Made by a program: the position numbers and the translations under genes
Shown: one piece after another, positions 1 through 6,160 of the stretch
Numbering within the stretch: position 1 is the first letter of the stretch
How the letters are laid out: every line of letters starts with the position of its first letter
Assembly: GCA_937875395.1 (NCBI GenBank)
Contig: CALNCU010000152.1
Coordinates: forward strand, 1-6,185
DNA: 6,185 bases
Reading direction: 5' to 3'
Source of the DNA: an uncultured Armatimonadota bacterium
Lineage (GTDB): Bacteria > Armatimonadota > UBA5829 > DTJY01
The notes under the pieces: model-generated
The model's database searches: none
What the model was told of the DNA's origin: nothing
Seen by the model: the letters and a program-made list of their open reading frames with translations, nothing else

Positions 1-575
1 TGATGCCCGCTCAGGGAGAGCGTGTAGCCGGTATCCTTAAATATACCCCATGCTTCTTCACTGTTTAGAAGATGGTATGGGCAGTTGCTTTTACCTTGCG
101 GAAAGAGCGGTACATGCTGCAGTGAGACTATGGGCCCGCTGTGCCCGCGTCTTGCGGCAGACATAACCTCCATGCCGCTTTTAGACCTGTGGGATTGGCA
201 CCCGGGGCGATCTTCATCCCAGAAGGTTACAAAGCGCACGTCTTTTATATCCGTAATCTGGTTGGGGCGGGGGAAGCGGCGGTAGAATTCCTCTATATCT
301 TTGTCATGATTCCCTGGGAGGATGATTACCGGGGAATCCAAAAGCTCCAGAATCTCTTTTAACCGGGCACAGTCTTTCTCTGCGTTTGGGCATGCGCCAT
401 CATCCAGCAAGTCCCCAAGGATGATGGTGATATCCGGGCGTATATACCGGTTAAGGCGCTTTATCGCACGAAGCAGCAATATATCTGCAATTGCGTATTT
501 TCTTGGTGAATTAGAGGGGAAGGGCAGCTCTGATTTGTAGTGGATATCTGCTATTGCAGCAATCTTTACGGACAT
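1..575 (-). CDS. Calcineurin-like metallophosphoesterase, partial (C-terminus off the left edge)
   Basis: Reading leftward from the ATG at 575, an uninterrupted frame gives 191 residues plus two bases and has no stop before the edge. The metallophosphoesterase motifs appear in order: D-I-H at D10/H12, GDLLDD with D55, GNHD with N89/H90, Q-H-V-P with H154, and S-G-H at 189-191, the start of the final GHxH motif. These residues bind a two-metal centre that hydrolyses phosphoester bonds. There is no signal peptide or membrane segment, so it is probably cytoplasmic. The substrate cannot be told: the family includes cyclic-nucleotide phosphodiesterases, SbcD/Mre11-type nucleases and general phosphatases. 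The start at 575 is chosen because GGAG lies 11 bases upstream and the D-x-H motif then falls at residue 10 as usual. An in-frame ATG at 623 overlaps the promoter. It is divergent from recQ. The family assignment is secure; the function is open. Confidence 0.88.
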   Translation of the reverse strand, partial: MSVKIAAIADIHYKSELPFPSNSPRKYAIADILLLRAIKRLNRYIRPDITIILGDLLDDGACPNAEKDCARLKEILELLDSPVIILPGNHDKDIEEFYRRFPRPNQITDIKDVRFVTFWDEDRPGCQSHRSKSGMEVMSAARRGHSGPIVSLQHVPLFPQGKSNCPYHLLNSEEAWGIFKDTGYTLSLSGH

Positions 576-586
576 TTTAAAAAAAA

Positions 587-590
587 CTCC
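587..590 (-). promoter_or_regulatory. Shine-Dalgarno site of the metallophosphoesterase gene
   Basis: On the minus strand, GGAG is followed by 11 bases (a T-run then AAA) and the ATG at 575. It supports this start over the in-frame ATG at 623, which would sit upstream of the predicted transcript start. Confidence 0.5.
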
Positions 591-609
591 AATCGTTTGG
601 TTACCAGAT

Positions 610-638
610 ATTTTACTATTCATGACAGCATCAGTCAA
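610..638 (-). promoter_or_regulatory. Predicted sigma70-type promoter for the metallophosphoesterase gene
   Basis: On the minus strand, TTGACT (638-633) and TAAAAT (615-610) are separated by 17 bases. Each hexamer matches the consensus at five of six positions and the spacing is optimal. Transcription should start near 603, giving a leader of about 28 bases that includes the GGAG ribosome site. This is a prediction from sequence only. Confidence 0.62.
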
Positions 639-655
639 ACCGTGTGTGCGGAAGG

Positions 656-685
656 TTGCACGTTGCGGCAAAAAGAGGATACAAT
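656..685 (+). promoter_or_regulatory. Predicted sigma70-type promoter for recQ
   Basis: TTGCAC (656-661) and TACAAT (680-685) are separated by 18 bases. The -10 element matches five of six positions; the -35 shares only the TTG. Transcription would start near 692, about 29 bases before the recQ ATG. It lies back to back with the leftward promoter, with 17 bases between the two -35 elements. Confidence 0.45.
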
Positions 686-720
686 AAATAATCTTACAAT
701 TACCTGCCTGAAAGCTTTGC

Positions 721-2577
721 ATGCCTATGGAAACAATACCAGTAAACAATCTTGAAGCTGTGACTATATCAACAGCACGGCGGCTGCTGAATACTGTATT
801 CGGTTACCCGGAGTTCCGGGGGCGGCAGCAGGATATTATTGCTCACGTTGCAATGGGCGGCGATGCGTTTGTGCTTATGCCCACGGGCGGCGGCAAATCC
901 CTCTGTTACCAGATACCGGCCATAATGCGGCCCGGCGTAGGCGTAATCATCTCCCCGCTAATTGCTCTTATGCATGACCAGGTTGCTGCACTGCAGGAGT
1001 TGGGGGTAAACTCCGCATACCTGAACTCCTCCATGTCTCCATTGGAAGTGCAGGATGTAAAGCGCAGGCTTCGCGCAAAAGAGTTTGATCTGCTCTACAT
1101 AGCCCCGGAACGGCTGCTTATGGATCATACGCTGGAGATGCTGGAGGGCATTCCCATAGCCCTGTTTGCCATAGATGAGGCGCACTGCGTCTCGCAGTGG
1201 GGGCATGATTTCCGTGAGGAGTACCTGCAACTCTCCATCCTGCATCAGCGTTTTCCAAGCGTGCCCAGAATAGCGCTCACCGCCACGGCGGACGCGCCCA
1301 CTCGCAAAGAGATAGTGGAGCGGCTGGGGCTTACTGATGCCCCCGCGTTTATAGCCGGGTTCGACCGTCCCAATATTTGCTATCGCATAGAGTTGAAAGA
1401 CAACCCCAGGCAGCAGTTGCTCAGATTCATCAAAAACGAGCACCCTAACGATTCCGGCATAGTCTATTGCCTGTCCAGAAAAAAGACCGAAGAGACGGCC
1501 GCCTGGCTCTGCGAAAAAGGATGGAATGCGCTGCCGTACCATGCAGGGCTGCCAAACAGTATCCGCCGGGAGAACCAGGAGCGGTTTCTTAGGGAAGACG
1601 GCGTGATAATAGTTGCCACCATAGCCTTTGGGATGGGGATAGATAAGCCGGATGTTAGGTTTGTAGCGCATCTGGACCTCCCAAAAAGCATAGAAGCCTA
1701 CTATCAGGAGACGGGACGCGCCGGGCGGGACGGGCTCCCCGCCGATGCCTGGATGGCATACGGCATGGCGGATGTTACCATACACCGCCAGCTTATAGAT
1801 AAATCAGAGGCCGATGAGCCGCACAGGCGTCTTGAGCATAGAAAACTCTCTGCGCTCCTGGGCCTGTGCGAAACGGCATCATGCCGGCGCCGGGTGCTCC
1901 TTAAATATTTTGGGGATGAGCTGCAAAAACCTTGCGGAAACTGCGATACCTGCCTTGTCCCCGTTGAGACCTGGGACGGCACCATGGCCGCAAAAAAGGC
2001 TGTTTATCTTGTGCACCAGACGGGCCGTATGTTTGGGGCCGTCCACCTGATTGATATCCTGCTAGGCAAGGAGACGGAACGCACCAAACGCTTCCGCCAC
2101 CATGACCTGAATGCCTACGGGAAGGGGAGCGAACTCTCTGAGAAGGAATGGGCCTCCGTATTCCGCCAGCTGGTTGCAGGAGGGTATCTTGCGGTGGATA
2201 TGGAGCGCTACGGCGGCCTGACCATAACCAGCCAGGGAGAAAACATGCTCCGCAGTGATGAGCGGATATATCTTAGAAGAGACCCTGTCAAGGTTGCAGG
2301 CAGAAAGAAGAAACAGGGCAAGCAGCGCGCGCATCTGGCGGATAATGCCTCATATGAGCTGTTTGAGGTACTGCGCAGTCTTAGGCTGGAACTTGCACGC
2401 GCAGCGGGCGTTCCTCCTTACGTGATCTTCCATGACTCAACGCTTGAGGTAATGTCGGCGGTAAAACCATCCAGCTTTGAAGAGTTAGAGCAAATTTCCG
2501 GGGTAGGGGAACGCAAGCTTCAGAAGTACGGCAAGGCGTTCCTTGCCGCAATTGCCGGACATATGGAATCTGCCTGA
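721..2577 (+). CDS. recQ: ATP-dependent DNA helicase RecQ
   Basis: This encodes a 618-residue superfamily 2 helicase that unwinds DNA 3'-5' in recombination and repair of stalled or gapped forks. The sequence shows motif 0 (FGYPEFRGRQQ, 27-37), Walker A PTGGGKS (54-60, K59), motif Ia SPLIAL (78-83), DEAH (152-155) leading into the RecQ aromatic-rich loop (to about 164), motif III ALTATA (185-190), motif V around AFGMGIDKPDVR (302-313) and motif VI QETGRAGRDG (329-338, R333/R336). Zinc-binding cysteines C388, C405, C408 and C411 keep the spacing known from E. coli RecQ. A winged helix (about 420-515) and an HRDC domain (about 541-611) follow. The length matches the E. coli enzyme (609) and all key residues are present. 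An in-frame TGA at 709-711 limits the start to ATG 721 or 727. Neither has a clear Shine-Dalgarno sequence, so translation may be weak or rely on a short leader. The closing HRDC helices overlap a DNA hairpin at 2529-2548. Confidence 0.97.
   Translation: MPMETIPVNNLEAVTISTARRLLNTVFGYPEFRGRQQDIIAHVAMGGDAFVLMPTGGGKSLCYQIPAIMRPGVGVIISPLIALMHDQVAALQELGVNSAYLNSSMSPLEVQDVKRRLRAKEFDLLYIAPERLLMDHTLEMLEGIPIALFAIDEAHCVSQWGHDFREEYLQLSILHQRFPSVPRIALTATADAPTRKEIVERLGLTDAPAFIAGFDRPNICYRIELKDNPRQQLLRFIKNEHPNDSGIVYCLSRKKTEETAAWLCEKGWNALPYHAGLPNSIRRENQERFLREDGVIIVATIAFGMGIDKPDVRFVAHLDLPKSIEAYYQETGRAGRDGLPADAWMAYGMADVTIHRQLIDKSEADEPHRRLEHRKLSALLGLCETASCRRRVLLKYFGDELQKPCGNCDTCLVPVETWDGTMAAKKAVYLVHQTGRMFGAVHLIDILLGKETERTKRFRHHDLNAYGKGSELSEKEWASVFRQLVAGGYLAVDMERYGGLTITSQGENMLRSDERIYLRRDPVKVAGRKKKQGKQRAHLADNASYELFEVLRSLRLELARAAGVPPYVIFHDSTLEVMSAVKPSSFEELEQISGVGERKLQKYGKAFLAAIAGHMESA
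2529..2548 (+). repeat. Perfect 8-bp hairpin inside the 3' end of recQ
   Basis: CGGCAAGG (2529-2536) and CCTTGCCG (2541-2548) pair perfectly around the loop CGTT. A second inverted pair, TTGCCGG (2552-2558) and CCGGCAA (2578-2584), flanks the stop codon. No T-tract follows, so neither is a standard intrinsic terminator. They could stabilise or pause the transcript end, or be chance in GC-rich coding sequence. Confidence 0.4.
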
Positions 2578-2690
2578 CCGGCAACCCTGATCCCCCTAAA
2601 GTGATATTCGCTATCCCCAGAAGCGGGTCTCTGCGCCCGCCCGTGCCGGCTTTGGCAACAGTATACTCCTCATTCCAATGACTCCGCCCT

Positions 2691-2720
2691 TTGAAGAGCA
2701 GCCTATCTGGGTAATATTTA
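2691..2720 (+). promoter_or_regulatory. Weak promoter candidate for the phosphatase gene
   Basis: TTGAAG (2691-2696) is followed by the AT-rich stretch TAATATTTA. Reading the -10 as TAATAT (2712-2717) gives a 15-base spacer; reading it as TATTTA (2715-2720) gives 18. Either would place the transcript start downstream of the ATG at 2678 and upstream of the chosen start at 2747. The match is modest. Confidence 0.25.
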
Positions 2721-2735
2721 GTGTAATTCTTAGAT

Positions 2736-2739
2736 GGAG
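2736..2739 (+). promoter_or_regulatory. Shine-Dalgarno site deciding the phosphatase start
   Basis: GGAG lies 7 bases before the ATG at 2747, an ideal distance. The longer in-frame start at 2678 has no purine-rich element upstream, so the shorter protein is preferred. Confidence 0.7.
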
Positions 2740-2746
2740 AGATGGA

Positions 2747-3997
2747 ATGTCCGAAGTACGCCGACTTCAAGAATCCCTGGATCACGCAGAGTATATGCTG
2801 GAGAGAAGCAAGAAGATGCTTCAAGAGGCTGTGCGCAACCGCAGGCATCTTGAATCTATACTAGAGACATTGCCCTCCGGGTTAATAGTTGTAGAAGGGC
2901 AGGATGCAATAATAACCATTATAAACCACCGCGCGTTAGAAATCTTTGGATGGAGCGCAGAGGTTGGCGTGCAGAAGCCCGGGCGCTCCGCAGAGTTGAA
3001 CCTGCTCAGTCCAGACGGCAGCCCGTTTCCCCCTGATGAGCAGCCGCTTAACAGAGCCGCCATGTATGGCGAAGTCCTTTTGGGAGAAGAGGTATTAATC
3101 AGGCATGCAGACGGCACGGTAATTGCCGCAGTTGCAAACGCCGCGCCGTTATACGATGGCAGTGAAATCACGGGAGCGGTAGGCACGTTTGAAGAAATTA
3201 CCGCAATAAAGGCCATGCAAAAAGCGCTGGAGAGGGCATACTCCAGGGAGCGCCGTCTCTCCGTAATGCTTCAAAAGGCGCTTCTCCCAAGCATCCCGGA
3301 GAGGATGAACGGCCTGCTGATGGCAAGCGAATACAGGGCTGCTTACAAGGGCGATTATATGGGCGGGGATTTTTACGATATATTCTCTCCGCGGCCCGGC
3401 CTGACGGGGATAGTAATAGGAGACGCATCCGGGAAGGGTATCCAGGGAGCCATTCGTACTGCCCGCACCAAGTATACCCTAAGAGCATACGCGTATGAGA
3501 ACCCTTATCCATCCTCCGTCGTGGAGAGGGCAAACAACACCCTCTATGCACAATCAGGGAGCGAATGTTTTGTAACCGTATTCTACGGATTGCACAATGC
3601 AGAGAACGGAATATTGAGCTTTGCAAACGCCGGGCATGAATTACCGTTATGCCTTAGATATTCAGATAAGAAGGTACTGGAGTTGGAGGCTGCAGGCATG
3701 GCGCTGGGTATCCGCCGGAATAATAAGTATGTAGAGAACAGAATCCAACTGCAGAACGGCGACCGGCTGCTGTTTTATACAGACGGCACAACGGATGCTA
3801 GAAGGGGAACAGCTTTCTACGGCATAAACCGGCTGAAAAGATTCCTGGCCGCCAGGGCATCGGAATCGCCTGCGGAGTTCACCGGCCATCTGGTTCAGCG
3901 GCTGCTGGAATTCTCAGAGGGGCATCTGCAGGATGACATAGCAATCCTTATGGTTTGTGCCGGAAAGTATGTCCCCCGGCTTAATACCGCTCTGTAG
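2747..3997 (+). CDS. PAS domain-containing SpoIIE/RsbU-type PP2C serine/threonine phosphatase
   Basis: The 416-residue protein begins with a charged helical, probably coiled-coil segment (1-32). A PAS sensor domain follows (about 33-151, ending in GAVGTFEEIT), then a short helical linker with LQKALLP (175-181), and finally a SpoIIE-type PP2C domain (about 190-405). Metal-site motifs are intact: GGDFYD (D208, D211), GDASGKG (D226), FANAGH (292-297), YTDGTTD (D346) and QDDIA (D396, D397). Such enzymes use Mn/Mg to dephosphorylate anti-sigma-factor antagonists (RsbV/SpoIIAA-like) in partner switching, and the PAS domain would bind a ligand or partner that controls activity. There is no transmembrane segment, so it is cytosolic. 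No STAS antagonist or anti-sigma kinase gene lies nearby, so its substrate is unknown. The window's frame opens 23 codons earlier at 2678, but the strong GGAG before 2747 decides the start. Family assignment is firm; the pathway is inferred. Confidence 0.92.
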   Translation: MSEVRRLQESLDHAEYMLERSKKMLQEAVRNRRHLESILETLPSGLIVVEGQDAIITIINHRALEIFGWSAEVGVQKPGRSAELNLLSPDGSPFPPDEQPLNRAAMYGEVLLGEEVLIRHADGTVIAAVANAAPLYDGSEITGAVGTFEEITAIKAMQKALERAYSRERRLSVMLQKALLPSIPERMNGLLMASEYRAAYKGDYMGGDFYDIFSPRPGLTGIVIGDASGKGIQGAIRTARTKYTLRAYAYENPYPSSVVERANNTLYAQSGSECFVTVFYGLHNAENGILSFANAGHELPLCLRYSDKKVLELEAAGMALGIRRNNKYVENRIQLQNGDRLLFYTDGTTDARRGTAFYGINRLKRFLAARASESPAEFTGHLVQRLLEFSEGHLQDDIAILMVCAGKYVPRLNTAL

Positions 3998-4056
3998 CCC
4001 TGGAGTTTTATACAACTCATGCCCCGGGTAAAGAGCATTAATGTATTTCACCGCGC

Positions 4057-4074
4057 CCGGCAGACTGTCTCCGG
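4057..4074. promoter_or_regulatory. Imperfect dyad upstream of the oxidoreductase gene, possible operator
   Basis: CCGG-CAGACTGTCT-CCGG is nearly symmetric: an AGACTGTCT core is flanked by CCGG on both sides, with one extra C on the left. It ends 30 bases before the ATG of the flavoenzyme, a plausible place for a repressor site or a small mRNA hairpin. No clear -35/-10 pair was found in the 107-base gap, so its role is speculative. Confidence 0.25.
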
Positions 4075-4104
4075 CGCCAATTTTGTTATGAGAGGTGTAC
4101 TAAT

Positions 4105-6063
4105 ATGCAAAAGTTTCCATCGCTGTTTAGCACAGGGAGAATAGGTAACCTTAATATCAAAAACCGCATTATCATGGCGCCTATGGTGCGCAACTACGCA
4201 GATGATAACGGCTATATCACTGCAAAATACCTTGCCCACATAGAATCTATTGCGGGCGGCGGAGTGGGCGCAATGATTCTGGAGGCCAGTTATATAAGCC
4301 AGGAAGGCAAGGGCTTTGCAAACGAGCTTGGCCTGCATACTGATGATATGATCCCCGGATTAAAGATGCTTGCAGATATTGCGCACTCCTACGGCGCAGT
4401 AATTGGGCCGCAGATCTATCATGCCGGCCGGCAGACGGCGTCTGCAATTAGCGGCATGCAACCGGTAGCTCCATCGGCCATCCCGGGCCCTACCATAGGG
4501 GAGGTGCCGCACGCTCTTTCAGCAGATGAAATCCACCGTATAGTAAAAGCCTACGCAGAGGCGGCACGGCGCGCAAAGGAGGCCGGCTGCGATTTTATAG
4601 AGCTGCACGGCGCGCACGGCTACCTTATTGCGCAGTTCCTCTCCCCCTTCAGCAACATCCGGGAGGATGAATACGGCGGGTCAGAGGAAAACCGCATGCG
4701 TTTTCTGGTAGAGGTTGTACAGGCGGTTAAAGAGAAAGTGGGCTCGGATTTCCCGGTTACCATAAGGCTCTCCGGGGATGAGATGGTCCCCGGCGGGATT
4801 ACCCCGGATGACAATATTGAAATAGCCAAACGCCTGCAGGATATGGGTATCCATGCCCTGCATATCTCTGCAGGCAACTACGCATCCTATGATCTTGGAT
4901 ACATGATACAACCCATGGCCATACCGGATGCGCCACTGGTTCATCTGGCAGAGAAGGTTAAAGCCGCCGTAAGCATCCCCGTGATTGCCGTGGGGAAGAT
5001 TAGAGACCCGCAGGAGGCAGAGGGGATAATCAGCTCCGGGAAGGCAGATTTTGTTGCTTTGGGAAGGCCTCTTTTGGCAGACCCGGACTGGCCCAACAAG
5101 GCAAAAGACGGCCGCATTGAAGATATTAACAAGTGCATTGCGTGTAACCAGGGATGTGTAACCAGGCTCTTCGATCAGCAGGATGTATGGTGTACCGTAA
5201 ACCCTATTACATCCAGGGAGATAGAGTTTGCCAAACCCATGCCGCCGACCAAACTTAAGGTGCTGGTTGCCGGCGGCGGCCCTGCCGGAATGGAGGCGGC
5301 AAGGATAGCGGCCGGGCGCGGGCACAAAGTGATTCTGTGTGAAAAGGAAGACCATCTTGGCGGGCAGTTGGACGCGGCTGCGGCGGCGCCGTACCGTCCG
5401 GGATGGGCGGAACTCAAAAGCTACCTGCTACATAAGATGGATAAGCTGGGCATAGATATCCGCCTAAACACAGAGGCCACGGCTGATCTTGCCAGGGATG
5501 AAGGCGTAGATGTAGCCATTGTTGCAATAGGTTCCTCATCCTTCCACCCCAGAATCCCCGGGATTGACAGGGCCAACATCCTTACCGCGCGGGAGATACT
5601 GGAAGGACATGCCAATGCAACCGGACGGGTGATAGTGGCCGGGGGCGGCTGCGCCGGAGCTCAGACCGCAGAATACCTGGCGGCTAAAGGTCATGATGTA
5701 ACCATAGTGGAGATGCTTGGCGCAATTGCCGTGGATTCCCCCAGGGCGGAGCGTGAACTTTTGCTTGGACGCCTGCAGAAGATGGGCGTAAAAGTTCTAA
5801 CAGAGACCAAGATTCTAAGCTTTGAGCAGGGGAAGATAGGGGTGCAAAATCCGCAGGGGCTTGAAGACCTTGCGGCGGATACAGTGGTGCTCTGCATGGG
5901 TTCAATCCCAAATAATAGCCTGGCAGAGAAACTGCAGATGGTAGTGCCCACCGTTGTCACAGTAGGGGATGCCCTTGATCCAAGAAGGGTTACGGAAGCT
6001 ATGGCAGAAGGGGCCAGGGCCGGGCTCAATTTCTACATGCAGGAACCAGAGTTGGCAGCCTGA
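4105..6063 (+). CDS. FMN/4Fe-4S/FAD-dependent NAD(P)H oxidoreductase (2,4-dienoyl-CoA reductase / 2-enoate reductase family)
   Basis: The 652-residue protein joins an Old Yellow Enzyme FMN barrel (about 5-335) to a 4Fe-4S segment and an FAD/NAD(P)H module. The barrel carries HGAHGYL (168-174) with Y173 at the FadH proton-donor position. Cluster cysteines C344, C347, C351 and C363 have the C-x2-C-x3-C-x11-C spacing of E. coli FadH. The dinucleotide fold VAGGGPAG (388-395) should bind FAD; a second, VAGGGCAG (511-518), is followed by acidic E536 at the strand end, which suggests NADH over NADPH. Electrons would pass from NAD(P)H to FAD, the cluster and FMN, and then reduce an activated C=C bond. 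The FadH His252 position seems to be Y259 in SAGNY (255-259), as in enoate-reductase-like members, so the substrate may not be a dienoyl-CoA; BaiCD-like enzymes are alternatives. AGAGGTG (4091-4097) precedes the ATG by 7 bases. It is cytosolic and probably monocistronic, ending at a strong terminator. Confidence 0.93.
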   Translation: MQKFPSLFSTGRIGNLNIKNRIIMAPMVRNYADDNGYITAKYLAHIESIAGGGVGAMILEASYISQEGKGFANELGLHTDDMIPGLKMLADIAHSYGAVIGPQIYHAGRQTASAISGMQPVAPSAIPGPTIGEVPHALSADEIHRIVKAYAEAARRAKEAGCDFIELHGAHGYLIAQFLSPFSNIREDEYGGSEENRMRFLVEVVQAVKEKVGSDFPVTIRLSGDEMVPGGITPDDNIEIAKRLQDMGIHALHISAGNYASYDLGYMIQPMAIPDAPLVHLAEKVKAAVSIPVIAVGKIRDPQEAEGIISSGKADFVALGRPLLADPDWPNKAKDGRIEDINKCIACNQGCVTRLFDQQDVWCTVNPITSREIEFAKPMPPTKLKVLVAGGGPAGMEAARIAAGRGHKVILCEKEDHLGGQLDAAAAAPYRPGWAELKSYLLHKMDKLGIDIRLNTEATADLARDEGVDVAIVAIGSSSFHPRIPGIDRANILTAREILEGHANATGRVIVAGGGCAGAQTAEYLAAKGHDVTIVEMLGAIAVDSPRAERELLLGRLQKMGVKVLTETKILSFEQGKIGVQNPQGLEDLAADTVVLCMGSIPNNSLAEKLQMVVPTVVTVGDALDPRRVTEAMAEGARAGLNFYMQEPELAA

Positions 6064-6070
6064 CATATCT

Positions 6071-6120
6071 GTTGGGTGAGGGTGCCGGAGAGAAGCTGCG
6101 CCCTCACCCGGCTGTTTTTT
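6071..6120 (+). terminator. Strong Rho-independent terminator after the oxidoreductase gene
   Basis: Bases 6071-6085 pair with 6098-6112 in a 15-bp stem that has three G-U wobbles and no mismatch. Its 12-bp core is GGGTGAGGGTGC against GCGCCCTCACCC, and the loop has 12 bases. Two bases after the stem comes a run of six T (6115-6120). It begins 8 bases after the stop codon and closes the transcription unit. Confidence 0.92.
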
Positions 6121-6160
6121 GGAGCTTGGCATAGAGATTCTATAGTTTCCTTTGTACACT

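Larger units (their letters stand above)
2578..2746. other. Intergenic gap between recQ and the phosphatase gene
   Basis: These 169 bases contain no credible gene. A GC-rich hairpin, GCGGGT (2623-2628) with GCCCGC (2635-2640) around a 6-base loop, has no T-run after it, so no intrinsic terminator separates the genes and co-transcription is possible. The frame of the phosphatase stays open back to an ATG at 2678, but that start lacks a ribosome site. Confidence 0.5.

Noticed and set aside
85..755. Several overlapping short plus-strand frames (66-73 residues) at the left end
   Set aside because: The opposite strand encodes a clear metallophosphoesterase, and these frames have no family resemblance or ribosome sites.
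958..1785. 275-residue open frame on the minus strand within recQ
   Set aside because: It lies wholly opposite conserved RecQ helicase motifs, its translation shows no recognisable domain, and it has no promoter or ribosome site. It is a shadow frame of GC-rich coding sequence.
2623..2640. GC-rich hairpin between recQ and the phosphatase as an intrinsic terminator
   Set aside because: The 6-bp stem is not followed by a T-run on either strand.
2678..2746. N-terminal extension of the phosphatase by 23 residues
   Set aside because: The upstream ATG lacks a Shine-Dalgarno sequence, while GGAG sits 7 bases before the ATG at 2747.
4681..5355. 224-residue open frame on the minus strand within the oxidoreductase gene
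   Set aside because: It is fully antisense to the FMN, Fe-S and FAD motifs of the real gene, with an improbable composition and no start signals.
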